From Rhodothermales bacterium (GTDB lineage: Bacteria > Bacteroidota > Rhodothermia > Rhodothermales > UBA10348): a stretch of DNA of 64,000 nt. A program made the translations under genes and the position numbers. Shown one piece after another: positions 37,253 through 49,000 of the stretch. The stretch covers positions 1 to 64,000 of the forward strand of contig JAEPNP010000003.1 of NCBI GenBank assembly GCA_017643395.1, written 5' to 3'. The notes below the pieces were generated by a model. The model did not search any database, was not told where the DNA came from, and worked only from the letters and a program-made list of their open reading frames with translations. Position 1 is the first letter of the stretch. Each line of letters starts with the position of its first letter.

Positions 37253-38977
37253 ATGAAGAATTCCATCCCGCGACAGTTTCTTGCGTGGGCCGACCGAAAG
37301 CCCTCGGTCACCGCCTACGCCGTGAAGGAAGGCGACGGCTGGAAGGAAACATCCTGGTCTGAGTACGTGCGGGAGGTGCGGGAAACGGCGCGCGCCTTCA
37401 TGTCCCTGGGCCTGGCTCCGGGTGGTGTGGTCGCCATCATGGGCTTCAACCGGCCCCAGTGGACCATCTCCGACCTGGCGGCCATGGCGGCCGGCGGCGC
37501 TCCAGTCGGCATCTACAACACCTGCTCCGAAGCGCAGGTCGAGTATATCCTGGGTCACTCCGAGGCGCACATTGTGGTAGTCGAACTCGGGGAGCCGTTG
37601 GAGAAGGTCCTGGCTGTCAGAGATCGCCTGCCGAATCTGCGACACGTGGTCGTGATGGATGGCGATGACGAGCATGGCACGGCCTGGGCGGAACTGCCGG
37701 GGACTGCCGCTTCGGTCAATGAGGCGGACCTGGATGCACGTCTGGACGCGATCACCGAAGATGCTCTCGGCACGCTCATCTACACCTCCGGCACCACAGG
37801 GCCACCCAAAGGCGTGGCCCTGTCTCACGGCAATCTGACCGAGGCCACCAAGATGGGCCGAGAGCTGTTGCCGCCGGTCATCCGTCCCGATGCGCGCGTG
37901 CTGTCCTACCTGCCCATGGCCCATGCGGCTGAACGGGCGATCACACTTCTCGGGGCCAGTTCCTTCGGCTACGCCGTGTACTACGCGGAGTCCATCGAAC
38001 GCATGCCCGCGAACCTGGTGGACGTGCAGCCAGACATGTTTCTGGGAGTGCCCCGGGTGTGGGAGAAAATCCACGCCGGTCTCACGGCCAAGTTGGCGCA
38101 GGCCACGGGCAACAAGGCGCGCATCGCAGCCTGGTCACGCAAGGTTGGGCTGGACTACCACCGGCTCAACAATCAGAGCGCGCCGATTCCGCTGGGGCTG
38201 AAGCTGAAGTACGGTGTCGCCTACCGTCTGTTGTTTTCGCGGATTCGCAAGGCTCTCGGGCTCAGCAGGGCAGAGGCGTTGCTGTCCGGCGCGGCTCCCA
38301 TCGCCCTTGATGTTCTTGAGGACCTGGGGTCGCTGGATCTACCGCTGCGCGAGGTTTATGGGCAGACCGAAGGGTCGGGGCCTACGTCCAACAACAGGCA
38401 TGGCGAGATCCGGTGGGGCAGTGTCGGACGCCCGTTCCACGGGGTCGAAGTGCGCATTGCCGACGATGGAGAAATCGTTCTGCGCGGTCCAAACGTCTTT
38501 CAGGGCTACTACAAGGACCCGGCCGCGACGGCTGAGGTGCTGATCGACGGCTGGTTGCATTCCGGCGATCTGGGGCATGTGGACGAGGACGGGTACCTGT
38601 ACGTGACCGGTCGCAAGAAGGAGATTCTCGTGACCGCCGGTGGCAAGAACATCACACCCCGCAACATCGAGGAAGGCATCAAGGCTCATCCCCTCGTAAA
38701 CGAGGCCGTGGTGATCGGCGATCGGCGGCGCTTCCTCTCGGCGCTGATCACGCTGGATCCGGAGGCAGAAGTGGGCAAGGACCAGGCCAAGGCGAGGATC
38801 TGGGAACACGTTGAGAAGGTCAATTCCTCCCTGTCGAACGTGGAGCAGATCAAGAAAATACTGGTCCTGCCGGACCAGCTGACGGTGGACAACGGAGCCC
38901 TGACGCCGACGATGAAACTGCGCCGCTCGGTGATCGCGGATCGCTACGCCGGCGAAATCGACGCGCTTTATGCCTGA
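37253..38977 (+). CDS. Long-chain acyl-CoA synthetase (AMP-forming), second copy
   Basis: 574 aa. Adenylation motifs: YTSGTTGPPKG near residue 177, LREVYGQTEGSGPTS, GWLHSGDLGHVDEDGYL and VTGRKKEILVTAGGKNITP. It belongs to the bubblegum/ACSBG-like long-chain group by its N-terminal SWSEYVREV and MGFNRPQW segments. It differs clearly from the fad-operon synthetase, so it is not a recent duplicate. Its last codons overlap the thioesterase start by 8 bases, which suggests linked activation and release of acyl groups. Confidence 0.92.
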   Translation: MKNSIPRQFLAWADRKPSVTAYAVKEGDGWKETSWSEYVREVRETARAFMSLGLAPGGVVAIMGFNRPQWTISDLAAMAAGGAPVGIYNTCSEAQVEYILGHSEAHIVVVELGEPLEKVLAVRDRLPNLRHVVVMDGDDEHGTAWAELPGTAASVNEADLDARLDAITEDALGTLIYTSGTTGPPKGVALSHGNLTEATKMGRELLPPVIRPDARVLSYLPMAHAAERAITLLGASSFGYAVYYAESIERMPANLVDVQPDMFLGVPRVWEKIHAGLTAKLAQATGNKARIAAWSRKVGLDYHRLNNQSAPIPLGLKLKYGVAYRLLFSRIRKALGLSRAEALLSGAAPIALDVLEDLGSLDLPLREVYGQTEGSGPTSNNRHGEIRWGSVGRPFHGVEVRIADDGEIVLRGPNVFQGYYKDPAATAEVLIDGWLHSGDLGHVDEDGYLYVTGRKKEILVTAGGKNITPRNIEEGIKAHPLVNEAVVIGDRRRFLSALITLDPEAEVGKDQAKARIWEHVEKVNSSLSNVEQIKKILVLPDQLTVDNGALTPTMKLRRSVIADRYAGEIDALYA

Positions 38978-39401
38978 GTCGATCTGGTTTGAGCGTCCTT
39001 CGCTGGAAGCCGCAAACCAGCGTGGGGAGGGCACGATGGTGTCCCACCTCGGAATCCGCATCGTCGAGGTCGGCGACGACTACCTGAAGGCATCCATGCC
39101 CGTGGACGACACCACCCGACAGCCCCACGGCATTCTGCACGGGGGAGCTTCCATGGCCCTGGCGGAAACCGTGGGTTCGATGGCTTCCGCCTGGTGCGTG
39201 GACATCCGCAAGCAATTCTGCGTGGGGCTGGAGATCAACGCCAACCACGTGCGCGCAGTGCGCGAGGGCATCGTCTTCGCCACGGCACGTCCGCTACACC
39301 TGGGCCGCTCGACCCACGTCTGGGAGGTCAAGATTTACGACGAGCAGGATCGCCTCGTGAACAGCGGCCGCCTGACCATGGTCGTGATGGACCGGCGATA
39401 G
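38970..39401 (+). CDS. PaaI-family hotdog thioesterase
   Basis: 143 aa. It has the 4HBT hotdog fold with HGGASMALAETVGSMAS (catalytic Asp/Glu position E) and the HLGRSTHVWEVKIYDEQDRLV strand pair. The PQPHGILHGG pattern is typical of YdiI/PaaI acyl-CoA thioesterases such as 1,4-dihydroxy-2-naphthoyl-CoA or phenylacetyl-CoA hydrolases. The substrate cannot be set from sequence. It overlaps the acyl-CoA synthetase and ends 4 bases before the convergent egtD stop. Confidence 0.88.
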   Translation: MPESIWFERPSLEAANQRGEGTMVSHLGIRIVEVGDDYLKASMPVDDTTRQPHGILHGGASMALAETVGSMASAWCVDIRKQFCVGLEINANHVRAVREGIVFATARPLHLGRSTHVWEVKIYDEQDRLVNSGRLTMVVMDRR

Positions 39402-39405
39402 AGAC

Positions 39406-40379
39406 TCAGCTCCCGGCGCTCAGATACTGGACGGAGAACAGTTCTTGCGGATCCGTCCAGACCCGCTGCACCGTCCAGCCTGCGCGCCCTGCCAGTTCGG
39501 CGAAGCCCGCCCTGGTGAACTTGTAGGAATGCTCGGTGACGATGCGCTCTCCGGTCTCAAAAGCCAGGGCGTGGCCATTGACCCTAACCTGAGTCGGCCG
39601 GCTTGCGACCAGGTGCATTTCGATGCGGCTGTCACTGTCGTTCCAGACTGCGCGATGCTGAAAGGCATCCAGCTCAAACGTGGGCCCCAGGCGATCGTTG
39701 ATATGCCGAAGCATGTTCAGATTGAACGCCGCGGTCACCCCCTTTGCGTCATTGTAGGCCGACTCCAGCACGCACGGATCCTTGCGCAGATCAACACCAA
39801 TCAACAGGCCGCCGCCCGGACCGACAAGACGGGCGATGCGCCCCAAAAAGTCCTGGGCCTCCGAGGGCTCAAAATTGCCGATCGTCGAGCCGGGGAAGTA
39901 GACGACAGAGCGACGCGAGGCCGCGAACTCGGCGAGTCCCGGGATGGCGCTCGTGTAGTCCGCACAGACGGGCAGAACCTTCAGTTCCGGATGTCGATGG
40001 GCGATGCGGGCCGCGCTGCGCAGCAGGTGCTCACGCGATATGTCGATGGGCAGGTAAGCCTCCGGTTCATGCAGCGCGCTCAGCAAGGCCTCTGTCTTGA
40101 GGCTGCTGCCGCTTCCGTACTCGATGACGACTGCGCCAGAGCCGATGGCATCCGCCATCTCCTCCACGAAGTCCTGCATGATGGCCGTTTCCGTGCGAGT
40201 GGGGTAGTACTCGTCCAGACGGCAGATCTCGTCAAAGAGTATGGACCCCCGCTCGTCGTAGAAGAGCTTGGGTGGCAGCGAAGGCGGCTGCGATGCCAGG
40301 CCCTCGGCTACCTCTCTGGCGACTGATGCCGGAGCCGGTTCCGCGTCGATGAACAGCGACGGCCCGCCGTCAACATGCC

Positions 40380-40383
<4 letters not shown>
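39406..40383 (-). CDS. egtD: L-histidine N-alpha-methyltransferase EgtD
   Basis: Makes hercynine (trimethyl-histidine) from histidine and three SAM, the first step of ergothioneine synthesis. 325 aa. It has FYDERGSILFDEICRLDEYYPTRTE split over the usual N-terminal segment, the SAM-binding VIEYGSGSSLKT, VYFPGSTIGNFEP and LIGVDLRKD, and the C-terminal EHSYKF, all diagnostic of the family. It overlaps egtB by 4 bases (ATGA) and is translated after it. Confidence 0.95.
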
Positions 40384-41675
<1,292 letters not shown>

Positions 41676-41819
41676 CAACGGGAGCTGTCAGAGGGTGGTT
41701 TCGCCGGGCATCGATTCGTTACGGGGTGTCGGGGTCAAAACGGCGCTTCGCGGGAAGATTGGCCGCTGCGGGAGGAATCCGCTATTCCGGCGCCGGTTGT
41801 CGGAGGCTGGCTCGGCTCC

Positions 41820-41940
41820 TGGCGCGGTTGTGGGCGGCGGAGGCGCGGCGCCCCACGCGGGTTGTCGGCTCCTGGCGCGGCTCCCGGCGCGGCCCCGCGC
41901 GCGGCACGCCGCCACCGAGCACAGCGCCTTGCGGCCGCCC
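41820..41940. repeat. Left GC arm of island E
   Basis: GC-rich tract with GGCTCCTGGCGCGG at about 41812 and 41867 and a further CTCCCGGCGCGG. It is related to the GGCTCCGG-TGGCGC units at 33.0 and 63.6 kb. The whole gap 41679-42228 has no gene. A degenerate dyad GAGGAAT ... ATTCCGG lies near 41771-41789. Confidence 0.55.
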
Positions 41941-41943
41941 GAC

Positions 41944-42071
41944 ATGTAAAACGATGCCCTGATTCCACTTCCGGCGCCGGTCGCGGACAGTGAAGGTGTA
42001 ACACGGCCCCTGATTCCACTTCTGACCCCGGCGGCGGGCGCCGAATGTGTAATGTGACGCCCCGATTCCAC
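41944..42071. repeat. Array E: three dyads at 52/51-bp period
   Basis: E1 41944-41968 (ATGTAAA ... ATTCCAC), E2 41996-42019 (GTGTAAC ... ATTCCAC) and E3 42047-42071 (GTGTAAT-N11-ATTCCAC). All right half-sites are the GTGGAAT type read in reverse and all left ones are the GTGTAA type. This is the mirror image of array D. The spacing series 52 then 51 is the same as in D. The 27-bp spacers begin TTCCGG and TTCTGA. Confidence 0.8.
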
Positions 42072-42170
42072 AACGAGCATCCGCCGCGCGGGCCGCCGCG
42101 CCGCGCTCCGCCGCAACCGCCACCGCGCCCGCTGAGCCGCGCGCCCGCCCTCGCCTCGCCCCAGCGCCCC

Positions 42171-42206
42171 AAAAAAAAGCGGCGGCCCCGCCATCGGGGC
42201 CGCCGC
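42171..42206 (-). terminator. Intrinsic terminator of the di-heme peroxidase gene
   Basis: A perfect 12-bp stem (42195-42206 with 42179-42190) has a 4-base loop. On the minus strand it is followed by eight Ts (A-run 42171-42178 on the plus strand). It lies 22 bases past the stop of the minus-strand gene. Confidence 0.95.
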
Positions 42207-42228
42207 CAATCTCCGTCTCAGTCCGGCG

Positions 42229-45200
42229 CTACTTGAGCAAGCTCATCGCTCGGCTGACCGAGCCGACGCTGGTCTCAAGGCGGTAGAGATACGTTCCGCT
42301 CGGCAAATCGCCCGCCTCGAACCGTACCTCGTGCCGGCCCGCGGCCATGGGCCCATCGGCCAGAACTCGAACCTCCCTGCCCAGCAGGTCGAACACCGAC
42401 AGGCGGACCGGTGACGCTTCGGGCAGATCAAAGGTGATCGCCGTCGTGGGATTGAACGGGTTCGGGTAGTTCTGTGCGAGCACCATGGTGACCGGCAACT
42501 CGGAGGTCGGCGCATCGTCCACGTCTGTGGAGAAGGCGCCCACACTCATGGTCGTCAGACCGGCTACGTCAGTACCCGCCGCCAGCGTGCCGTGGTACGG
42601 CTCGTAGAAGACGGTGGTGACGTTGGCACCATCGAGGTCTACGAACTCCCACACGGTGTTGTGCTTGCGATTCGTCAGCTTGTAGATGCCGCCACCCCAG
42701 ACGGCCACGAACAACGGACCTTCTTCATCCGGGTGGAAGGCGAGCGATCGGGCTTCGCGGAACGGGAAGAGACCTCCGTTCAGTTCCTGCCAGTGACCGC
42801 CGAGGTCCATCGAGCGGTAGACGCCCCGAGCCGTCGCAGCCCACAGTGTCGGCTTGTGAGGCGTAGCCGGGTCGAATTCGATGTCGAACACCTGAACACG
42901 ACCGTCGTCACCCAGGCCACGGCCTTCCAGTCTGGACCACGTCAGGCCAAAGTTGTCGGTGGCATAGACTCCGTTGCCGAACGTTCCGGCGAAGACGGTG
43001 CCGGGCGTCGTCGGGTGTGCAGCCAGTGACCACGTAACGTCCGAGGACGCGCCGGGCAGTTCGCCGGCCAGGTGCCAGGATTCTCCGGCATCCAGCGAGC
43101 GGAAGATGCGTCCCCGATCGGCCGAGGCGTAAAGCGTGCCGTTCGGGCCTTCCTCGATGGCATAGACAATCAGGTTGCCCGAGGACAATCCGGTCTCGTC
43201 TTCGAAGATCATACCCTTCCAGGTGCGGCCGCCATCGGTGGACCGGTAGATGCCTTCGTATCCCCAGGTGGCGATATAGACATCGTTGTTCTCGGTCGTG
43301 ATTGCATCGTTCACGATCACCGGGTTCGGCAGACCCTCATTGGCTTCCACCCAGAGCTGGACCGAAGTCTGCCCCGGCGGGATGCCGCGATACACGCCCC
43401 GGTTGTAGGTACCTACCACAGGGTGCACGTTGCCGGCCGGATCCCTCCAGAAGGTGCCGGCCTGGATCTGGACCTTCGCCGGGAACTGCTGCGGTACCAG
43501 AGCCTCGAAGCTCGCCGTGTCCGAGTTGTTGGACTGGAAAGGATCGTTCACGGTAGAGTTGTGACGCACGGTAGCCGTGTTCTCAATCAGGCCGTAGTAC
43601 GGGTATTCCACGGTGGCGCGGAAGCTGAGCATGGCCATTTCGCCGGGCCACAGCTCTCCGATATCCCACACGACCATGCCGTCTGATTCGTGCAGGGTGC
43701 CGTGACTGAGCACCTCAGTGCCGTCGCCAAAGGACAGTGACGGTGGGAGGTCGTCCTCCACAATCACTGAAGGCGCATTGCCGGGACCGCTATTGGTGAC
43801 CTGGATTTCAATCAGGACGGCATCGCCCACAGTAGCTCCGGCCGTGTCCTTGAAGTGCTTGAAGATGGCGAGGTCGGCCTGGTCGCCGGCCGGACCGGCA
43901 TCAAAGTGCGTGAGGCCGAGGTTCTCCTCGAACGGCCGCAGGATGTGCGGCAGCGAGCGGTAACCGAATGCACCCACAGCCGGGACCTCGAGCAGGTCCG
44001 TTACGGCCTGTCCGGTGCCGTCGTCAATCACGTGCTTCTCGTCTCCGGTGTGGCCGTTGGGCACGAAGATCTGCGGATGATCGAAGGGCGCCTTGTGCAG
44101 GCGCACCCGCTCGTCGGTCAGCGTAAGCATGAAGGCTACGAGCGCCTCCTTCTCGTGCTCGGACAGATACAGGTCCTGAATGGAGGGGTGGAGGAAGTCC
44201 TTGTTCTCCTCGGCGAAGTCGCCGCCGCGGTCAAAGAAGTCCACTACCTGACGCAGCGTCGCCAGACCACCGTTGTGCATGTAGGGGGCCGTCAGGGCCA
44301 CATTCCGCAGACCGGGGGTCTTGAAAGCTCCCTCGATGGCCGGTTTTGGCCGCGTTCCGGACTGCACGTCCCACGTAGTCGGATCCTGGAAGTGCGGATC
44401 GAGGCGATTGTTTTCCAGGTGCTGCTCGGTGAATGTCAGGTCGTTGCCGAAGTCATCGGTCCGGCCCTGTCCAAGGTCGTCGTCGAACTTCCGCACGCCG
44501 ATGTTGAAACTGCCGCGATCAAACAGGGCTACCTTTCCGTCCTTGCGACGGAATGTGTTCGTCAAGGCGTTCTGCTCGGAGAACTCGTGCAGGTCTACCC
44601 CGGCGTTGGTCAGGTCCGGCCCGGCGTGGCAGTCGATACAACGGCCCTTGTTCATGAAGAGCTCGAGTCCGGCCTTCTCCTTCTCGGTCAGCGCGTAGTG
44701 CTGGCCGCGGAGATAGTCATCAAACCTGCTCTCGTCGGAGACCTGGGTCGACACGTACATCATGATCGACAGCCCGGCGAAGAACGAGAAGTTGTCCTCG
44801 ATCTGGGTGAACTCCTGGGTTTCGTTCTTGCCGTCTATGCGCCATGCAACCGGCTTGTCGCTCCAGAATTTGCTGCGGAAAGCCCGCTTGACCATGTCGG
44901 CGTAGGTGCCCTTGAGTCCCTTTCCGTAGTGGTCCCGAATGTTTTTGAGGTGCGAGTCCCCCGGGTCCACTTCCTGACCTGCCAGGGGCTTGGCCGGCAA
45001 GAGGCGCTTGCCGATGAAGGGCCAGGTGCGACCCACCGAGCCGACTTCCAGGAAGTCCACCGGCGGTCCTGTGGCCACAGAAGCCATGGCCGCATCGTCA
45101 ATCAGAATCCGCTCTTCAGCGACGGTGTGCCCGTTGTGCACCCAGACCCGGGCATCCGGATCGCGCGGACCGAACGGGTTGCGCCCGTTGAACTGGTTGT

Positions 45201-45783
45201 TGGCACGCGAATCCCAAAGCAGCCTGAACTTGAAGATGGCATTGATGTGCGATGGGGTGTTCCGCGGCTCAACCGCGCGAGTGTTGACCCCCTTGACGTT
45301 GAACGTGGGGTCAGGAACCACCTGCACACTGTCCGCGCTTGCCCCTGGCTCTACACCGAGGAACATCGAGTGGAACACGCCCTGGCTCGAGATCGCCTCA
45401 TTGTTGTCCTTTCCGAGCGGGAAGTTGTACGCCTGAAGCGTGTAGTTGGGACCTCCGAACGAGAACGTGCGGTCCGGGTGGTCTTTGCCCGCCGGACTCA
45501 TCTGGTTCTTGATGCGGTTGTCCACACCCGCGTTGAAGTGACAGGACGCGCAGGTCTGCACTCCATCGGCACCCAGCTGCATGTCCCAGAACAGGGACTT
45601 GCCGAGTTGAACCGCGGCATCGCGATCCTTGATGAAGTCGTCCAGGTTCTCTGGCAGCGGGACCTCTACGCCTTTGAGGGTCTCCAACTGGCCGGAACGG
45701 ACGCTGAGCTTCCAGCCCACGGTGACCACAACCAGGGTCAGCGCTAGCAGATTGAAATAGCGTGCTCGAAGGGGGCTCTTCAT
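42229..45783 (-). CDS. Di-heme cytochrome c peroxidase/MauG domain fused to DUF11, beta-propeller and T9SS sorting tail
   Basis: 1184 aa from the ATG at 45783. The N-terminal hydrophobic segment (residues 9-26) is a signal or anchor. The peroxidase part (about 40-580) has two c-type heme sites: CASCH at 78-82 and CIDCH at 382-386. A DUF11-like Ig domain (TVGDAVLIEIQVTNSGPG) follows near 640. A sortilin/BNR-type propeller with RSTDGGRTWKG and RSLDAGESWHLAG repeats follows that. The protein ends in a T9SS tail with QNYPNPFNP and LPSGTYLYRLE. Likely secreted to the cell surface by the type IX system. The fusion of heme peroxidase to propeller is unusual; the substrate is unknown. Confidence 0.88.
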   Translation of the reverse strand: MKSPLRARYFNLLALTLVVVTVGWKLSVRSGQLETLKGVEVPLPENLDDFIKDRDAAVQLGKSLFWDMQLGADGVQTCASCHFNAGVDNRIKNQMSPAGKDHPDRTFSFGGPNYTLQAYNFPLGKDNNEAISSQGVFHSMFLGVEPGASADSVQVVPDPTFNVKGVNTRAVEPRNTPSHINAIFKFRLLWDSRANNQFNGRNPFGPRDPDARVWVHNGHTVAEERILIDDAAMASVATGPPVDFLEVGSVGRTWPFIGKRLLPAKPLAGQEVDPGDSHLKNIRDHYGKGLKGTYADMVKRAFRSKFWSDKPVAWRIDGKNETQEFTQIEDNFSFFAGLSIMMYVSTQVSDESRFDDYLRGQHYALTEKEKAGLELFMNKGRCIDCHAGPDLTNAGVDLHEFSEQNALTNTFRRKDGKVALFDRGSFNIGVRKFDDDLGQGRTDDFGNDLTFTEQHLENNRLDPHFQDPTTWDVQSGTRPKPAIEGAFKTPGLRNVALTAPYMHNGGLATLRQVVDFFDRGGDFAEENKDFLHPSIQDLYLSEHEKEALVAFMLTLTDERVRLHKAPFDHPQIFVPNGHTGDEKHVIDDGTGQAVTDLLEVPAVGAFGYRSLPHILRPFEENLGLTHFDAGPAGDQADLAIFKHFKDTAGATVGDAVLIEIQVTNSGPGNAPSVIVEDDLPPSLSFGDGTEVLSHGTLHESDGMVVWDIGELWPGEMAMLSFRATVEYPYYGLIENTATVRHNSTVNDPFQSNNSDTASFEALVPQQFPAKVQIQAGTFWRDPAGNVHPVVGTYNRGVYRGIPPGQTSVQLWVEANEGLPNPVIVNDAITTENNDVYIATWGYEGIYRSTDGGRTWKGMIFEDETGLSSGNLIVYAIEEGPNGTLYASADRGRIFRSLDAGESWHLAGELPGASSDVTWSLAAHPTTPGTVFAGTFGNGVYATDNFGLTWSRLEGRGLGDDGRVQVFDIEFDPATPHKPTLWAATARGVYRSMDLGGHWQELNGGLFPFREARSLAFHPDEEGPLFVAVWGGGIYKLTNRKHNTVWEFVDLDGANVTTVFYEPYHGTLAAGTDVAGLTTMSVGAFSTDVDDAPTSELPVTMVLAQNYPNPFNPTTAITFDLPEASPVRLSVFDLLGREVRVLADGPMAAGRHEVRFEAGDLPSGTYLYRLETSVGSVSRAMSLLK

Positions 45784-45883
45784 GCCAACTGTGCTCGGAT
45801 TCAGGTATTCCGAGTCGGCGGACGCAAAGAGGAGGCCCATTCAGGGCGCACGATGCAAACGGCCCGAAATCGCCGGTTTCGCC

Positions 45884-45910
45884 ATCCACTCGTCCCGATA
45901 CGAGATGGAT
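45884..45910. promoter_or_regulatory. Inverted repeat in divergent promoter region
   Basis: ATCCACTCGT (45884-45893) and ACGAGATGGAT (45900-45910) form a dyad with one bulged base, inside the 220-base gap between two divergent genes. It may be a shared operator. No other clear promoter element was assigned. Confidence 0.35.
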
Positions 45911-46003
45911 TTGCGAGGCCGCGTATCCATTTCGAGACTGACGGCGAGATTCCGGCGCGGGAGCGCATCGCCCGTATTTTGCGCCGCGCACACCCCAGCA
46001 CCG

Positions 46004-49000
46004 ATGCCCGAAGCCCAGCTCCCGGAGGTCCGAGAAAGACCCCCGTTTTCCGCCGAAACGGCCAAGCATGTAGCCCGGGAATTCTGGGGACTCGACGGGC
46101 GCGTCAGCCCACTGCCGGGGGATCGGGATCGCAACTTCCGGCTCTCGACCCCAGAGGGAGACTACGTGGTCAAGGTGGTCTTCCGGGGCGACCCACCCGG
46201 CCTTGCAAAGCTGCAGCAGGATGCGCTGGAGCGCGCCTCCGCCCTGGACCTGGCGGTGCCGCGAACGGTGCGATCACGCGCAGGCAAGCGCATCGAGAAG
46301 GTGGAAGGACCTGACGGCAACGCGTACCAGGTGCTGGTGAACACGTGGGTGCCGGGAATCCCGTTTGCAGAGTTCAGGCCGAAGACTACGGACTTGCTGG
46401 AGCGGATCGGGCGCGGGCTGGGCCAGCTCGACACCGTGCTGGCAGGACTGAGCCACGACGAGCTCGACCGCGCATTCGAGTGGGATGTCGCGCATGTGGC
46501 CTCCATCGTAGAGTCGCGTCTGTCCTTCATTGCCGACGAGTACGACCGGGCCCTGGTCTCTCGGCACCTGGACGCCATCACCGCCCGGTCGGTTCTCCTC
46601 GATTCACTTCCACGACAGCCCATCTACAATGACGCGAACGAGCACAACGTGCTGGTTGCGCCTGGCGACGATGCGCTTGAAGAGGGTCCTCCGGGCCTGG
46701 GGCTCATCGATTTCGGGGACATGGTGCGGACCTGGCGAGCCGCGGAGTTGGGCGTCGCTTCCGCCTATCTGACCATGGACTTTGCGGACCCCATTGCCGG
46801 CATGGCCGCTCTCGCGGCAGGATACCATCGCGCTTATCCGCTCCAGGAGCGCGAGTTGGAGGCCGTTCCCTACCTCACGGCAGCACGCCTCTGCATCAGT
46901 GTGTGTCACAGTGCGGAGCGGTCACGGTCGGAGCCTGACGATCCGTATCAGACCATCTCCCAGTCCGGCGCATGGAGTCTGCTTCGACACCTCGGAAACG
47001 GGCATCCGCGACTGATGACCTACCGGATACGTGCTGCCTGCGGGCTGGAGCCGTGCCCGGCCTCACCTGTGATACGCGCCTGGATCGAGAGCAATCCGGC
47101 GGCCCCTGTGATAGAAACCCCGCTCGACGGCCCGGTCTTCGATCTCAGCGTCGGCACCGACGAGTTTGACGGCACGCTGGACCCACTGGATGCCGCCGTG
47201 TGGGATGCGCCGTTCGCGCGCCGGCTGGCCGATACGGGCGCGAAGGTGGGCTTCGGTCGCTATCTCGAGCCCCGCATTTGTTATCGAGGCGATCAGTTCA
47301 AGTGGGGAGGAAGTGGTCCGGAGCGGCAGCGCACAATCCACCTCGGCGTGGACCTCTTCGCCCCTGCAGGTACGGGCGTAAGCACGCCGTATGACGCGGT
47401 GGTCGAGCACGTCGTGCACAATGACCAACCGCTGGACTACGGGCCCACCGTGATTCTGCGGCATGAAGCCGGCGATACGCCGTTCTACACACTCTTTGGT
47501 CACCTGGGCATGGGGGTGCTGGACACCCTGAAGGCCGGGGACCGCCTGAAGGCGGGGCAGCGTTTTGCGGATCTGGGTGATTCGAACGTCAACGGTGGTT
47601 GGTCTCCGCACCTGCACTTCCAACTCTACGCCGACAATCTCGACAACCTGGGCAACATGCCTGGCGTCGCGTTTGCCTCCCAGGCGCGCACATGGGAATC
47701 GATCTCGCCGGACCCGAACCTGGTCTTGCGCACGGTCCTGCCGCTGCGGCACGAGCAGCCCCCGGATCTCGGCGCCCGGCGCGCCGCCCACCTGGGGCCC
47801 AGTCTGAGTCTGTCCTATCGCCGCCCTCTGCACATCGTGCGCGGAATCGGCGCGCACCTTTTTGACGCCCAGGGTGGTGCTTACCTGGATTGCGTCAACA
47901 ACGTGTGTCACCTGGGGCATGCGCACCCGGCCGTTGTTCGTGCCGCATCACGGCAGCTCTCGGTTCTGAACACCAACACCCGCTATCTGCACCAGAACAT
48001 TCTGGACTACGCGGAGGCGCTGGCAGACACACTGCCGGGAGACCTGGAGGTGTGCTTCCTGGTCAATAGCGGTTCCGAGGCCAACGATCTCGCCCTCCGT
48101 ATGGCGCGAACCGCTACAGGTGGCACCGGCACGCTGGTGCTGGATGGAGGCTACCACGGCAACCTGACCTCGCTTGTTGCCATCAGTCCCTACAAGTTTG
48201 ACGGCCCGGGCGGTAGCGGCGCCGGAGACCGGGTAGCGGTCCTGGAGATGCCGGATCCCTATCGGAATCCCGGATTGGATGCGTCCCGTGGTGCGCACGA
48301 TGCGCGGCGTGCCGCAACGGCCCTCGCTGCTCGTGGCCATGCGCCTGCCGCGCTGATTGCAGAGAGTATTCTGAGCTGCGGGGGCCAGATCGAGCCGCCC
48401 GAAGGGTACCTGCAGGCCGTCTACGCGGAAGCTCGACAAGCCGGCGCGGTATGCATTGCCGATGAGGTTCAGACCGGGTTTGGCCGGGTTGGCGACGCCA
48501 TGTGGGCCTTCGAGCTGCAGGGCGTCGCGCCGGATATCGTGACCCTGGGCAAGCCGATCGGTAACGGATTTCCGCTTGGTGCTGTTGTGACTACCCGCAG
48601 AATCGCGCAGGCGTTTGCCAACGGCATGGAGTATTTCAACACGTTCGGAGGGAACCCGGTCTCCAGTGCGGTGGGCCTGGCCGTGCTGAGGGTCATCCTG
48701 GAAGAGAACTTGCAAACCCATGCGCAGGAGGTCGGCAGCCATCTGAAAGCGGGCCTGGAAGCCCTCAAGGCGCAGCACGCCCTGATCGGGGATGTGAGGG
48801 GTCGTGGTCTGTTCCTGGGGTTCGAGCTTGTGCGGGACCGGACCACGCTTGAACCTGCCGACCGGGAGGCCACATGGTTGGCGAACCGCATGCGGGACCT
48901 GGGCGTGCTTATCTCAACCGACGGCCCCCTGCACAACGTCATCAAATTGAAGCCACCGCTGGCATTCTCTCGCGATGACGCGGACGAACTCCTGGAAAAA

